Origin: JAOXRU01 sp965247735
GTDB lineage: Bacteria > Bacteroidota > Bacteroidia > Flavobacteriales > Flavobacteriaceae
Assembly: GCA_965247735.1 (NCBI GenBank)
Contig: CBDFHN010000002.1
Coordinates: 1,178,001-1,242,000 of the forward strand
Length of the DNA stretch: 64,000 bases
Direction: 5' to 3'
Part shown: in pieces, positions 26,790-34,888 of the stretch
How the letters are laid out: each line of letters opens with the position of its first letter
How positions within the stretch are numbered: position 1 is the first letter of the stretch
Notes under the pieces: model-generated
What the model was told of the DNA's origin: nothing
Database searches by the model: none
What the model saw: only the letters and a program-made list of their open reading frames with translations
Translations under genes and position numbers: made by a program

Positions 26790-27320
26790 TTATTTTTCAC
26801 AAACATATTCTCGAACCGTTTTATATTTTGTGTCAAGTGTTTTTATTTTAAATCCGTTCAAAGGATTAACAGTCATACGAAGAAAGGTTTCCAATCTATT
26901 AATTTTATGCTTATCATAAATTGAAAAATTTATTAAAATTAACTCAAGGTTTTCAAATGAATAATTTGCTGCCTTTATTAAATTTTCATCAGTTTTCACC
27001 TTGCTTTTTTCAATAGTAATATCTCTCCTTATTAATCTAATTAACATGCTATTGAACCATCCATTATGCCTTACATCAAAATGAGCTGGAATTCTTTCTA
27101 CAAAATTTCTCGCAGAACATTTTCCAACATAAATAATACGATCCCTCTCACGAAATAGATAAACACCATTCCCAGTATGAATAGCTTTTTTATTATAAAA
27201 AACTAAATCTTTAACTTTTAAATCAGCAAGTTTAATTGCATCTCTTTCACAGAACCATTTTTCAATTTCATAAGACTGTAAATCTAGTAGGTCTTTAAAT
27301 TCATAAATGTAATTTTTCAT
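26790..27320 (-). CDS. GIY-YIG domain protein
   Basis: 176 residues. The GIY-YIG core is visible: GVY at 52-54, YVG at 64-66 (GVYLFRERDRIIYVG), conserved Arg71/Arg76 and His80 (RNFVERIPAHF), catalytic-type Glu144 (NRLETFLRMT) and Asn152/Asn155 (VNPLNGF). About 45 helical residues precede the domain. All key residues are there, so a metal-dependent DNA nuclease is plausible. The class covers homing, repair and restriction enzymes, and I cannot pick one. The gene starts only 8 bp from attC-like site 2 and is followed by a REP element: a single-gene unit. Confidence 0.8.
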   Translation of the reverse strand: MKNYIYEFKDLLDLQSYEIEKWFCERDAIKLADLKVKDLVFYNKKAIHTGNGVYLFRERDRIIYVGKCSARNFVERIPAHFDVRHNGWFNSMLIRLIRRDITIEKSKVKTDENLIKAANYSFENLELILINFSIYDKHKINRLETFLRMTVNPLNGFKIKTLDTKYKTVREYVCEK

Positions 27321-27327
27321 AATATTT

Positions 27328-27456
27328 GCTAACGTGTTTGTATAAGATAGTTGCGTGGTTTAAGCACTAAAGTAGCAAATAAATCACAGATAGAAAGTCC
27401 GCGAGGACTTTCGTAAGTAGGCTAGAACTAGCAATTAATTTTATACGGTGTTGTGC
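27328..27456. repeat. attC-like imperfect palindrome, site 2 (best preserved)
   Basis: 129 bp. Left arm: GCTAAC, spacer GTGTTT, then GTATAAGATAGTTGC (27340-27354). Right arm: GCAATTAATTTTATAC (27431-27446), spacer GGT, then GTTGTGC (27450-27456). The long segments pair almost fully, the terminal AAC/GTT pair, and the spacers are unequal, which is the layout of integron attC sites. An inner perfect 8-bp stem GAAAGTCC/GGACTTTC (27393-27412, loop GCGA) closes the hairpin. Read on the minus strand the boxes are GCACAAC and GTTAGC. It lies exactly between two minus-strand genes (stop 16 bp away, next start 8 bp away). Confidence 0.65.
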
Positions 27457-27471
27457 GTTCGTTTTTTCTTT

Positions 27472-28443
27472 TTAATTATTTCCGTAACATAAATTACAAG
27501 CTTTTAAATTAAAGTCCTCCAAAAATATTTCGTCAAAAGTTTTTTCCTCATAATTGTAAGTCCATTTGAAATATTCAGATAATAAATTAAACGCTTCTTT
27601 TTTCAATTCACGATGTTTATTCCAAAATTCTTTAAGTCGCTTAAATCCATAATTGTCTATGAATATATTACTTACTTCTTTTAAATAATCTTTTTCTATG
27701 CTTTCAGTTATGTAATTTGATATATCTAAATTTTCACGATTTACTAAAAAATCATATTTAGACAGATTTTGCATTGTTCTACTGTTGCAAATAAAATCTC
27801 TCCTTTTTAGTAATTCAGCAATGTCTATGATGAATTTGTTATGGTCAAATGATTTTTTAGTACTAACGTTTCCTGTAGATTTTTTTTCAATATACCATTG
27901 AAATTGACCTCCATTTGATTGACTTATAAAAATTGGTTCAATACCATATTTTTCTGGAAAGGTTTTATTGAAATCTGTAGTTAATATTTTGTCATTTATT
28001 TCTCCTATTTCATATCGATAAACTGTGTAATTATTTTCTTCAAACCATTGTCGTATTTCCTCAACAATCAGTTCGTGTTTTTTTGAATCTTCTTCTGCTA
28101 ACTTAACAACAGATTCAGGCATATAGAAATTCTTAAACCCTCTATTTAAGGCTTCACATTGATTGTCTTTATGATATTTTACATTTCCTTTTATCTCAAG
28201 AACATAAGTTCGATTATCTTTCCTTTCAGGAACTTCTCTATGAGTTAATAGATACGCTTTGTCTCCACTCAAAATAATTTTCTCTGCAAATAGTTTTTTT
28301 AAATCAAGTTGATTAAATAAGTAGTACAAATAATCATTGTCATAAATATTCGTTTTGAAAAACTGCTGGTCAATTCGGTCAAGATTTTCAATCTCTACTC
28401 TTTCAATTAATTGTCGATAAGAATAGTCTGTTAAAAATGCCAT
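27472..28443 (-). CDS. Hypothetical protein of unknown family
   Basis: 323 residues, cytosolic, charged. A conserved-looking block near 95-120 (YHKDNQCEALNRGFKNFYMPES) has His and Cys that could bind metal, and the C-terminus carries a CNLC motif. A helical middle part (about 120-150) is followed by mixed alpha/beta. I do not recognise the family. attC-like site 2 separates it from the GIY-YIG gene. Upstream, gcacaac (28483-28489) matches the reverse of the site-2 end, consistent with the unit's other boundary. Confidence 0.65.
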   Translation of the reverse strand: MAFLTDYSYRQLIERVEIENLDRIDQQFFKTNIYDNDYLYYLFNQLDLKKLFAEKIILSGDKAYLLTHREVPERKDNRTYVLEIKGNVKYHKDNQCEALNRGFKNFYMPESVVKLAEEDSKKHELIVEEIRQWFEENNYTVYRYEIGEINDKILTTDFNKTFPEKYGIEPIFISQSNGGQFQWYIEKKSTGNVSTKKSFDHNKFIIDIAELLKRRDFICNSRTMQNLSKYDFLVNRENLDISNYITESIEKDYLKEVSNIFIDNYGFKRLKEFWNKHRELKKEAFNLLSEYFKWTYNYEEKTFDEIFLEDFNLKACNLCYGNN

Positions 28444-28678
28444 AAATTATTGAATTGTGTAGTGTCTTAGTTAGTTGGTCAAATGACGCACAACAAGCAG
28501 TCAAAACCCACCATTACCTATATCCCTACTATGTTCGCTCATCAAATATAAATATTATATAGTTAATATCACGAAAAACAGCAACTATACTCTTTATATA
28601 TCATAATCAGACAGCAAAGTTCCATAAAAAAAAAGAATACCCATTGCGGGTTTCCACAATACAGCTGTTTTATTATTT
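28444..28678. other. Upstream boundary of the array with spacer-repeat variant
   Basis: gacgcacaac (28480-28489) resembles the reverse of an attC-like end. 28494-28610 is a diverged spacer repeat (aacccaccatta ... tcaaatataaat ... gcaactatactctttatatatcataa) like 26410-26510. No gene. Confidence 0.45.
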
Positions 28679-28699
28679 ATTTTTTTAGCAATATTATAA

Positions 28700-29056
28700 G
28701 TTGCATTGGTAATGTTTTTAATTGCATTGGCAATATTACAAGTTGCATTGCTAATATTATAAATTGCATCGTCAATGTTTTTAGTTGCATTGACAATAGT
28801 ACAAGTTGCATTGCCAATGTTTTTGGTTGCATTGACGATATTATAAGTTGCATTGCCAATGTTTTTAATTGCATTGCCAATATTATAAATTGCTAGAGCA
28901 ATAGTTAAAGTTGCTGGAGCAAAGTTTAAAGTTGCTAGAGCAATAGTTAAAGTTGCCGGAGTAAAGTTTAAAGTTGCTAGAGCAATAATTAAAGTTGCCG
29001 GAGCAAAGTTTAAAGTTGCTGGAGCAAAGTTTAAAGCTGCTGGAGCAATAGTAAAA
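28700..29056. repeat. Tandem array of seventeen 21-bp units with internal dyads
   Basis: Exactly 17 x 21 bp, in two sub-families: nine units like GTTGCATTGCCAATGTTTTTA, then eight like GTTGCTAGAGCAATAGTTAAA. Neighbouring units alternate (…gttttta/…attataa; …atagttaaa/…aagtttaaa), giving a 42-bp higher period. Each unit carries TTGC-N4-GCAA or a near match; units 2, 10, 11, 12, 14, 15 and 16 are perfect dyads. Because 21 is a multiple of three, several frames are open on both strands (for example minus 28880-28677, repeated MQLKTLA heptads). No frame has both a good start and natural composition, so I treat it as non-coding. Confidence 0.85.
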
Positions 29057-29089
29057 CTGTCTATAGTATCAAAAATACCATTTCAAAAC

Positions 29090-29200
29090 AATTGCATTAA
29101 TGCTAACTCAAAAAACAAATAACCTCATCCCAAGAGTACGAAGTATGTCTCCGAAAATATTTCAATATTTCAAGATAAGTCTATCGGGGAAGCCACTATT
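29090..29200. other. Possible flavobacterial intergenic RNA-like element, copy 1 (weak)
   Basis: taacctcatcccaag..gtacgaagtatgtctccgaaaatattt resembles caacctagccccaatgg..agaattatgtttccgaaaaagatattt at 49789-49840. This kind of block recurs between genes in flavobacteria, and I vaguely connect it with the Flavo-1 RNA motif. The similarity is short and I am not sure. Confidence 0.2.
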
Positions 29201-29227
29201 GTAATTAAAGTTGGTATTAATGAATAC

Positions 29228-29250
29228 AAAAAAAGCCCCGAAGGGCTTTC
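29228..29250 (-). terminator. Rho-independent terminator of the leftward haem-uptake operon
   Basis: On the minus strand AAAGCCC-TTCG-GGGCTTT followed by a T run: perfect 7-bp stem, tetraloop, U-tract. It lies about 50 bp beyond the stop of the last gene of the operon (29300). Confidence 0.85.
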
Positions 29251-29299
29251 TTAACAAAACAACTACGTTAGTACTAACGTAAAAATCTATTTTTAAAAA

Positions 29300-29677
29300 C
29301 TATCGCGTCATTCCAGAGAAAAATCCTGTAAAATACGGGATTAACCAAATAAACCATACAATAAGACTGTAGCTATGAAATGTAGTTAGTTGCTTGGCAT
29401 CGTTTTTTATCACTATATAAGTTGCCCATATGGTATGTACAAACATTAACAGCAGCCCTAGAATGCCTGTTATGGTATGGAAGTTATAGATAATAACGTC
29501 TCCTACCTGTGCTTTTACATAAGCTGTACCTAAGGTATCTGCTATTAGCCCAAGCCAGAAGAAGACAAGATGCCAAGGTTTTAATGTCTTTTTTATACGC
29601 TCACTCCACACACCTACAGTGTAAAATAATAACGCTAGTGTAAACCAAATCAAGGCAAATAAAACTATTCTCGGCAT
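29300..29677 (-). CDS. Four-TM protein, HsmA/TIGR03987-like
   Basis: 125 residues with four TM helices (about 4-24, 36-52, 64-86, 101-121) and a few conserved polar residues in them (FHTITG, HTIWATY, FHSYSLIVWF). Its length, the WSERIKKTLKPWH loop and the GLIADTLGT segment fit the small TIGR03987/HsmA family as I remember it, which has been tied to haem. Placement as the last gene of a haem-uptake operon, 18 bp after the chelatase gene, supports that. Histidines in helices could bind haem; this is inference. Confidence 0.65.
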   Translation of the reverse strand: MPRIVLFALIWFTLALLFYTVGVWSERIKKTLKPWHLVFFWLGLIADTLGTAYVKAQVGDVIIYNFHTITGILGLLLMFVHTIWATYIVIKNDAKQLTTFHSYSLIVWFIWLIPYFTGFFSGMTR

Positions 29678-29695
29678 CTTTACTTTATCTTATCG

Positions 29696-32600
29696 TTATT
29701 CTTCGTTTTCTCTTCTACGTTTTAGTACTCCCCAGGTTACTGCGCCTGCAATAAGTAATACCAATACTAAAATTGCACCAATGTTTTCTTTAAGCATGGT
29801 TACAATTTTTTCTTGCTGCAACACTTCTTTTTCTAAAACCATTCCTTCTTGCTCCGCTGCCTTCTCTCCTGTTCCTGTTTTTACTGCTGCTAATTCTGCT
29901 TCATAACTAACCGCAAGACTATCATCTAATAAAGAAGTAATTAGCTCTTTAAGTTTGCTATTATCACATACAAATCCACTACACCCTGCCTTGTGTTCTT
30001 TTATCAATTGGGCATGTAGTTTTGCAATCTCCTTCTTAACAGCTTCAGATGGTTTCCAATAGCCTTTTCTAACTGTTTCTAACATTACGGCTGTCATTTC
30101 TTGTAATGCATATGGATTCTTTTCTTTAAAGAAGTCTATGGTTCCTAAATTCTGCTTATCTTTTACATAAATATCATAATAGCCTTCCCATATTTCTTTA
30201 TCAATAGCATCAGGTTTCATCACATTCCACCCATAGGTATCTCTAAAGTTTTCAGCAAAACCTTCAGCAGCGGTTTCGCCTTCTTCCATTTGTGCCTTAA
30301 TGTATTTCGGATTGAATAAGTTGGCTCTAGTTTCTGTCCAGATTGCTTCTTTTAGCGATTGTACATTAGGGTTATACCTGTTTCTATTGTCATTAAAATA
30401 TCCATCAGGATCTTTACCCGTTGTAACTCTAATACTTGCGGTAAGTCCGCCCATAAATTCATAAACATGATCCAAAGAAATAGGTCCTGTCTCATTAGAT
30501 GACCTTGGGTGAATAACTACTTCGGTATTACTCATCATAGTTTCGAATATTCCCGTTTTATAAACTGCCCAATTATCCTCACCATACATAGCTCCCATAT
30601 TAGTGATATAGGTATCTGCAATTTCTTGCTCGTCTTCCCATTTATCTCCCTGTTCTACCAAGCCCATAATACCTGTACCGTAGTTACCATTAAGACCTCC
30701 AAACACACGTGTTGTTGCATATTTTTGAGCTTCTTCTGGGCTGAATCCTTTTTCTTTTAATTCTTTCTCGGCCAATACTGTTCCTTCTTTTACATAATTT
30801 TTATAAGCACCATCATCATCTGCCTCAGCAGCTATATGTACTGCCTTGTTAATAAGACTAATTCTTGATGCTGCAATATCTCTAAACTGACCAGAAGTTT
30901 GTACCAATACATCTATACGTGGTCTTTTTAATTCTTCTATTGGAATTAGTTTTACATCATGTACTCTTCCAAATCCATTTCTTACTGGTGCTACTCCTAG
31001 CATATAAAATATCTGCCCAATATTCATTCCTTGGTTTCTAATAAATTCTCCTCCCCAAAGCGAATAGGCTATTTTCTTAGGATAATCGCCATGTTTTGCA
31101 ATATGCTTTTGTAAAATCTGCTCTGCCAATAACTGCCCTGTTTCAAAAGCTTCTTTTGTTGGTGTTACTTGTTCGTTTATGGAATACAAGTTTTTTCCTG
31201 TTGGTACTGCTAATGGATTTGCCACAGGATCTCCTCCTGAAGATGGAGCTACAAAACCTCCATTCATTCCGTTTACAAATGCATTTAATTCTAAACTAGG
31301 TGATTTTGATATTCCTAATTGATAATTAGTTACATCTAGCAAACTGTTTTTTAACTGTACTAGTGCCGATAATATGTTTTTTTCATTTGTAACTTTTCGT
31401 TTTATCAATTGCTGTACTACTTCTTGTTTCCCTAGCAACTGACTAAATGATTTTTCTCCTTCTATTATCTTTTTTAAAACTGATATATTGGTACTTGTAT
31501 CTCCTTTTTCTAGAATTACTTCTTTGTTTTCTATATAAAAGGCAATGGTTTTTTCAACATTTTCCAATTCAACCTTAGTAGATGAAGCGTAGGCTTTTTT
31601 TAATTCCTTTTCTGTTTTACCATATATTGAAAGTACAAGGTCTAGATATTCTTTATCTACAACTTTCTGCATCGTTCTTTTATCTAACTGACCACGGTAA
31701 GATGCTATAGTTGCTTTGGTTTTTTCGTCAGATAGTATCTTAAAAACTTCTTGTTTTTGAACTGAGTCTTGAACAAACTTTAAAAACTTTACAAAGGTTT
31801 TGTTCTCCAATGCTTTTATCTTCCAGCTGATATTACTATTAAATTTTGATGCTGTTTTAAACTGAGTAAAGCTTTTGGTATCTAACAAACCTGAAAATTC
31901 ACTAAACCCTGTTTTAGTTTTAATATGAGTTATAGCTTTAGCCGTTTTTCGTGTTGCAGTAAGGTGAATTAATAAACGTTTTGCAGTTTCTAAGGTTACA
32001 ACTTCTGGTTTTAGACTTGATTTTGGCACCATTTTGTGCGTTTTCATATCATAAACCAGCTCTTCTTTTGAAGTTTTTGGCTTAGCTACTTCCTTTTTTC
32101 TGGCATAACTTCCTCCGTAATATTCAGAAATTGCTGTCTTTTCTGGAGCTCCATAGGCTTCATTTAGTTTAGCTAACAAAGCAGTATTTTCATCACCAAA
32201 AAGAACCAAAGGATCTATCTTATCATGTATAATTTGCTTCACAATAAAACTTGCCTGAGCTTCATAATCTGTTGGGTCTATATCTGAAAAACTTAACACC
32301 TTTCTATGGTGATGTTTTGTTGCTACTCTATTTTTATTCTGATACGTATCTAACTGACTTAAACTTGAAGAAATAGGATCTATAGCCATCATCCTTACCG
32401 TTTCATTACGTTCTTCATCGGTTTGGTCTACGCCTAATGTGTGTAAACCCATAGTTATCTTCTCCCCTTCTACTTCATGCAAATAATTATGAATTATCTT
32501 AATAGTTTTATCACTTAATGCAGTTACCTCTTCTTTACTTAATTCTAAATCTTTATCTAAATGAAGGGAATCAATAACGTTATACACTCTTTTTCTATAA

Positions 32601-34492
32601 GTATCCTTTAAGCTTCCATCTTCTAGTCCTTCATATTTATGCAAGATATCAGTAATCTCCTTTAAATCACCGTAAAGCTCTGAATCTGAATATGGAGGTG
32701 TTAAATGAGAAACCATTGTAGCATAGGTTCTTCTTTTTGCCATCATAGCTTCTCCAATATTATCTATGGAATAGATGTATAAATGAGGAACAGGAGCAAT
32801 TAATGCTTCTGGCCAATCTTTTAATGATAATACCAATTGTTTCCAAGGGGAAAACTCTACTGAACCATGCGCTCCAAAATGTGCAATAACATCTGCATTA
32901 AATCCTTTTCTTGCCCATAAATAAGAAGCAATATAGGCATGTGGTGGTGCTTTTTTAACTCCGTGTGCTAGTTTAAACTCATTTTCTCCCATTGCAGCAG
33001 GAAGTACAGGTAGTAATGCTATATTACCAAATAGAACTCTTGGTATTGCTAATGTTTTTTCTTCTTTAATTGTTGTAGTCAAATAAGTTCCTGGTGCTTT
33101 ACCATAGGTTTTTACAACATTCTGGTAACTTTCTGGATCTAACTCGTTCTTACACCAAGACTCGTAAGTACTTGCAGCTATTAATTCAGGTTTTCCTTCT
33201 TTTAAAAACTGCTGAAAAGTTCCTTTTGCATAATCGCCCAATAAAGGTCCTTCTGTATTTATTCTTTTTATAAAAGCATCATAAGTACTTAAATCGCCTA
33301 CGTTATAACCTTCTTTCTTTAACTTATTCAATAAACTAAAAATAGAAACACCAACTTCTAATCCGCCAGCTACCATTGCATTTTTCCCTGCTCCTTTATA
33401 ATAATAGATTGCTAGTTTTTTGTCAGCATTAGTTTTCTCTTTTAAAGATAACCAACGTTCTACATTTTCACAAAAACGAGCAATTCTCCCAGGAATAGGT
33501 TTAAAAGTATGGTAACCACTTTCTGTAATATACTGCGCAGCTATTGCATAAGGCATTATAGCACCATCCAATTCTGGTACTACAATGTTTTGCCCCATAA
33601 TACCACCAGTAATTCCTTGCTGATCGGCAATCCATTCATCTTCAGTTTGATATACTAATTGTGGTGTTAGGTATAATATATTGTTTTCTTTTAACCAATC
33701 TACCGCTAAATCTCCTTTGGCTAGTCTTCCATGTGGGAAGCTTATCACCATTTGAGGATTTATACTTTTTAAGTTTTCTAATTTTTTCTTAAATCCTGCT
33801 AAACAAACTACATTATAGTTTCGCTTTTCAAGACTCAGAATCATTTCGTCCATATAACTACGGAATTGTGATTGTGGTCCGTTATTGGCACTCATGATTA
33901 CAATAGTTTGCTGCCCCTCTTTGTATAATCCTTTTTCTTTGTAGTAGGTCCAATACGCTGCTATATCTTCAAAATAGTCATCTGTACCAATTCTATAAAA
34001 AACATCCTGAGGAAATACTTTTGCAGGTGTTACTTCGGTTGTAAACAGACTTTTACCATCAAAAACTTTCCTAGAATAGTTTAGCCACTTTTTGGTGTTC
34101 TCTACTCCGTCATTATCAAAATATGATTTTATATATTTTAAATCATCACCTGTAATGGTGCTAAAATCGTTTTCTTTACTGGTAGCCATTAACACATGTA
34201 CTGTGCTACCATTGTCCATTGCTGTTTTAAGGTTGTCTTTCTGTTCGGCAGTAAGAATACTAATATGTGATAGGTATATTACTGGATACTTTATCAGTTC
34301 CGAAAAATCGTTTGTTTTTGGATCTATCTGTATTGGTGCTATAAAATGATTGTCATTAGCCTTAACTATTTCTGCCATCTGAGCATCTCTAAAATTGATT
34401 AATCCAATTTTTGTAAACTGGGATTTATATCCAAAAAACAATGCTGCCAGTATTATTAGCAGTATTCCTATTTTTACTATTTTACTTTTCAT
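29696..34492 (-). CDS. hmuS: CobN-like chelatase, HmuS-type (haem dechelatase candidate)
   Basis: 1598 residues. The CobN/Mg-chelatase H-subunit family normally inserts Co or Mg into tetrapyrroles. In Bacteroidota hmu loci the homologue HmuS is reported to remove iron from haem. Visible family motifs: FGAHGSVEFSPWKQ (near 548), LYIYSIDNIGEAMMAKRR (about 580), EGLEDGSLKDTYRKRVYNVID, IAYSLWGGEFIRNQG and VRNGFGRVHDVKLIP (about 1170-1200), RVFGGLNGNYGTGIMGLVE, TGKDPDGYFNDNR. It has an N-terminal TM helix (about 4-22) and a C-terminal one (about 1565-1590, then KRRRENEE), so the catalytic body is probably periplasmic and anchored at both ends. The late motif GCSGFVCDN may bind metal. Its neighbours (ExbB-like, TonB receptor, HmuY) argue for haem rather than cobalamin. 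Confidence 0.85.
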   Translation of the reverse strand: MKSKIVKIGILLIILAALFFGYKSQFTKIGLINFRDAQMAEIVKANDNHFIAPIQIDPKTNDFSELIKYPVIYLSHISILTAEQKDNLKTAMDNGSTVHVLMATSKENDFSTITGDDLKYIKSYFDNDGVENTKKWLNYSRKVFDGKSLFTTEVTPAKVFPQDVFYRIGTDDYFEDIAAYWTYYKEKGLYKEGQQTIVIMSANNGPQSQFRSYMDEMILSLEKRNYNVVCLAGFKKKLENLKSINPQMVISFPHGRLAKGDLAVDWLKENNILYLTPQLVYQTEDEWIADQQGITGGIMGQNIVVPELDGAIMPYAIAAQYITESGYHTFKPIPGRIARFCENVERWLSLKEKTNADKKLAIYYYKGAGKNAMVAGGLEVGVSIFSLLNKLKKEGYNVGDLSTYDAFIKRINTEGPLLGDYAKGTFQQFLKEGKPELIAASTYESWCKNELDPESYQNVVKTYGKAPGTYLTTTIKEEKTLAIPRVLFGNIALLPVLPAAMGENEFKLAHGVKKAPPHAYIASYLWARKGFNADVIAHFGAHGSVEFSPWKQLVLSLKDWPEALIAPVPHLYIYSIDNIGEAMMAKRRTYATMVSHLTPPYSDSELYGDLKEITDILHKYEGLEDGSLKDTYRKRVYNVIDSLHLDKDLELSKEEVTALSDKTIKIIHNYLHEVEGEKITMGLHTLGVDQTDEERNETVRMMAIDPISSSLSQLDTYQNKNRVATKHHHRKVLSFSDIDPTDYEAQASFIVKQIIHDKIDPLVLFGDENTALLAKLNEAYGAPEKTAISEYYGGSYARKKEVAKPKTSKEELVYDMKTHKMVPKSSLKPEVVTLETAKRLLIHLTATRKTAKAITHIKTKTGFSEFSGLLDTKSFTQFKTASKFNSNISWKIKALENKTFVKFLKFVQDSVQKQEVFKILSDEKTKATIASYRGQLDKRTMQKVVDKEYLDLVLSIYGKTEKELKKAYASSTKVELENVEKTIAFYIENKEVILEKGDTSTNISVLKKIIEGEKSFSQLLGKQEVVQQLIKRKVTNEKNILSALVQLKNSLLDVTNYQLGISKSPSLELNAFVNGMNGGFVAPSSGGDPVANPLAVPTGKNLYSINEQVTPTKEAFETGQLLAEQILQKHIAKHGDYPKKIAYSLWGGEFIRNQGMNIGQIFYMLGVAPVRNGFGRVHDVKLIPIEELKRPRIDVLVQTSGQFRDIAASRISLINKAVHIAAEADDDGAYKNYVKEGTVLAEKELKEKGFSPEEAQKYATTRVFGGLNGNYGTGIMGLVEQGDKWEDEQEIADTYITNMGAMYGEDNWAVYKTGIFETMMSNTEVVIHPRSSNETGPISLDHVYEFMGGLTASIRVTTGKDPDGYFNDNRNRYNPNVQSLKEAIWTETRANLFNPKYIKAQMEEGETAAEGFAENFRDTYGWNVMKPDAIDKEIWEGYYDIYVKDKQNLGTIDFFKEKNPYALQEMTAVMLETVRKGYWKPSEAVKKEIAKLHAQLIKEHKAGCSGFVCDNSKLKELITSLLDDSLAVSYEAELAAVKTGTGEKAAEQEGMVLEKEVLQQEKIVTMLKENIGAILVLVLLIAGAVTWGVLKRRRENEE

Positions 34493-34558
34493 TTTGGTGG
34501 TCTTGGTGTTATTCTATTAGTTATCTATAGTTCTAATAATGGTATGCTATCTTTTTTG

Positions 34559-34888
34559 TTATCCTTCAGGAATATAGATTACCTCTCCGTTTTCGAGCTC
34601 GTAAGCTGTTCCTATCTTTTTTCCTTTTCCTTTGGACGACTTACCGCTAGCTGCTTTATACTTCTCTATTGTTTTCCCTTTCTTTTTGATAATCTCCATA
34701 TTAGGCTTCCCAGGGTTTTTCACCAATGTAAAGTCTTCTTCTGACATTAATTCTGGCACATTAAAACGGGTTACTAATGCTACCATCAACGCCAATGCAA
34801 ATACCATTGCTAGATCAAATAAATTTGCCATTCCTGACATTGGATCATCATCTTCTCCGTTATTCTTTAAAAATTTTCCCCTACGCAT
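34559..34888 (-). CDS. DUF2149-family small membrane protein of the hmu operon
   Basis: 109 residues. One TM helix (about 22-42, MANLFDLAMVFALALMVALVT) preceded by a basic, polar start (MRRGKFLKNNGEDDDPMSG) and followed by a Lys-rich tail and a short beta segment (GTAYELENGEVIYIPEG). The topology resembles ExbD/TolR, and DUF2149 proteins usually sit next to MotA/TolQ/ExbB-type channels, as here: its start overlaps the end of the channel gene by 8 bp. Probable role: ExbD-like partner energising the hmu receptor or chelatase. In hmuYRSTUV nomenclature it is one of the small T/U/V genes; I do not assign the letter. Confidence 0.75.
   Translation of the reverse strand: MRRGKFLKNNGEDDDPMSGMANLFDLAMVFALALMVALVTRFNVPELMSEEDFTLVKNPGKPNMEIIKKKGKTIEKYKAASGKSSKGKGKKIGTAYELENGEVIYIPEG

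Noticed and set aside
26712..26924. Plus-strand ORF starting MGTDFKSAL
   Set aside because: The start is the REP palindrome read from the other side, and the rest is antisense to the GIY-YIG gene.
28677..28880. 67-codon heptad ORF as a real gene
   Set aside because: Any 21-bp repeat without a stop is open in several frames. Three frames on both strands are equally open here, and there is no supporting start or domain.
28700..29056. CRISPR-like reading of the 21-bp array
   Set aside because: Units are contiguous and similar throughout, with no unique spacers between them.
9786..29227. CRISPR array
   Set aside because: The repeats are long, irregular and interspersed with genes; there are no short regular direct repeats with unique spacers and no cas genes.
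29696..34492. Cobalamin-pathway CobN or magnesium chelatase
   Set aside because: The neighbours are HmuY, a haem-type TonB receptor and ExbB-like/DUF2149 genes; there are no cob genes and no B12 riboswitch seen upstream. HmuS-type is the better fit.
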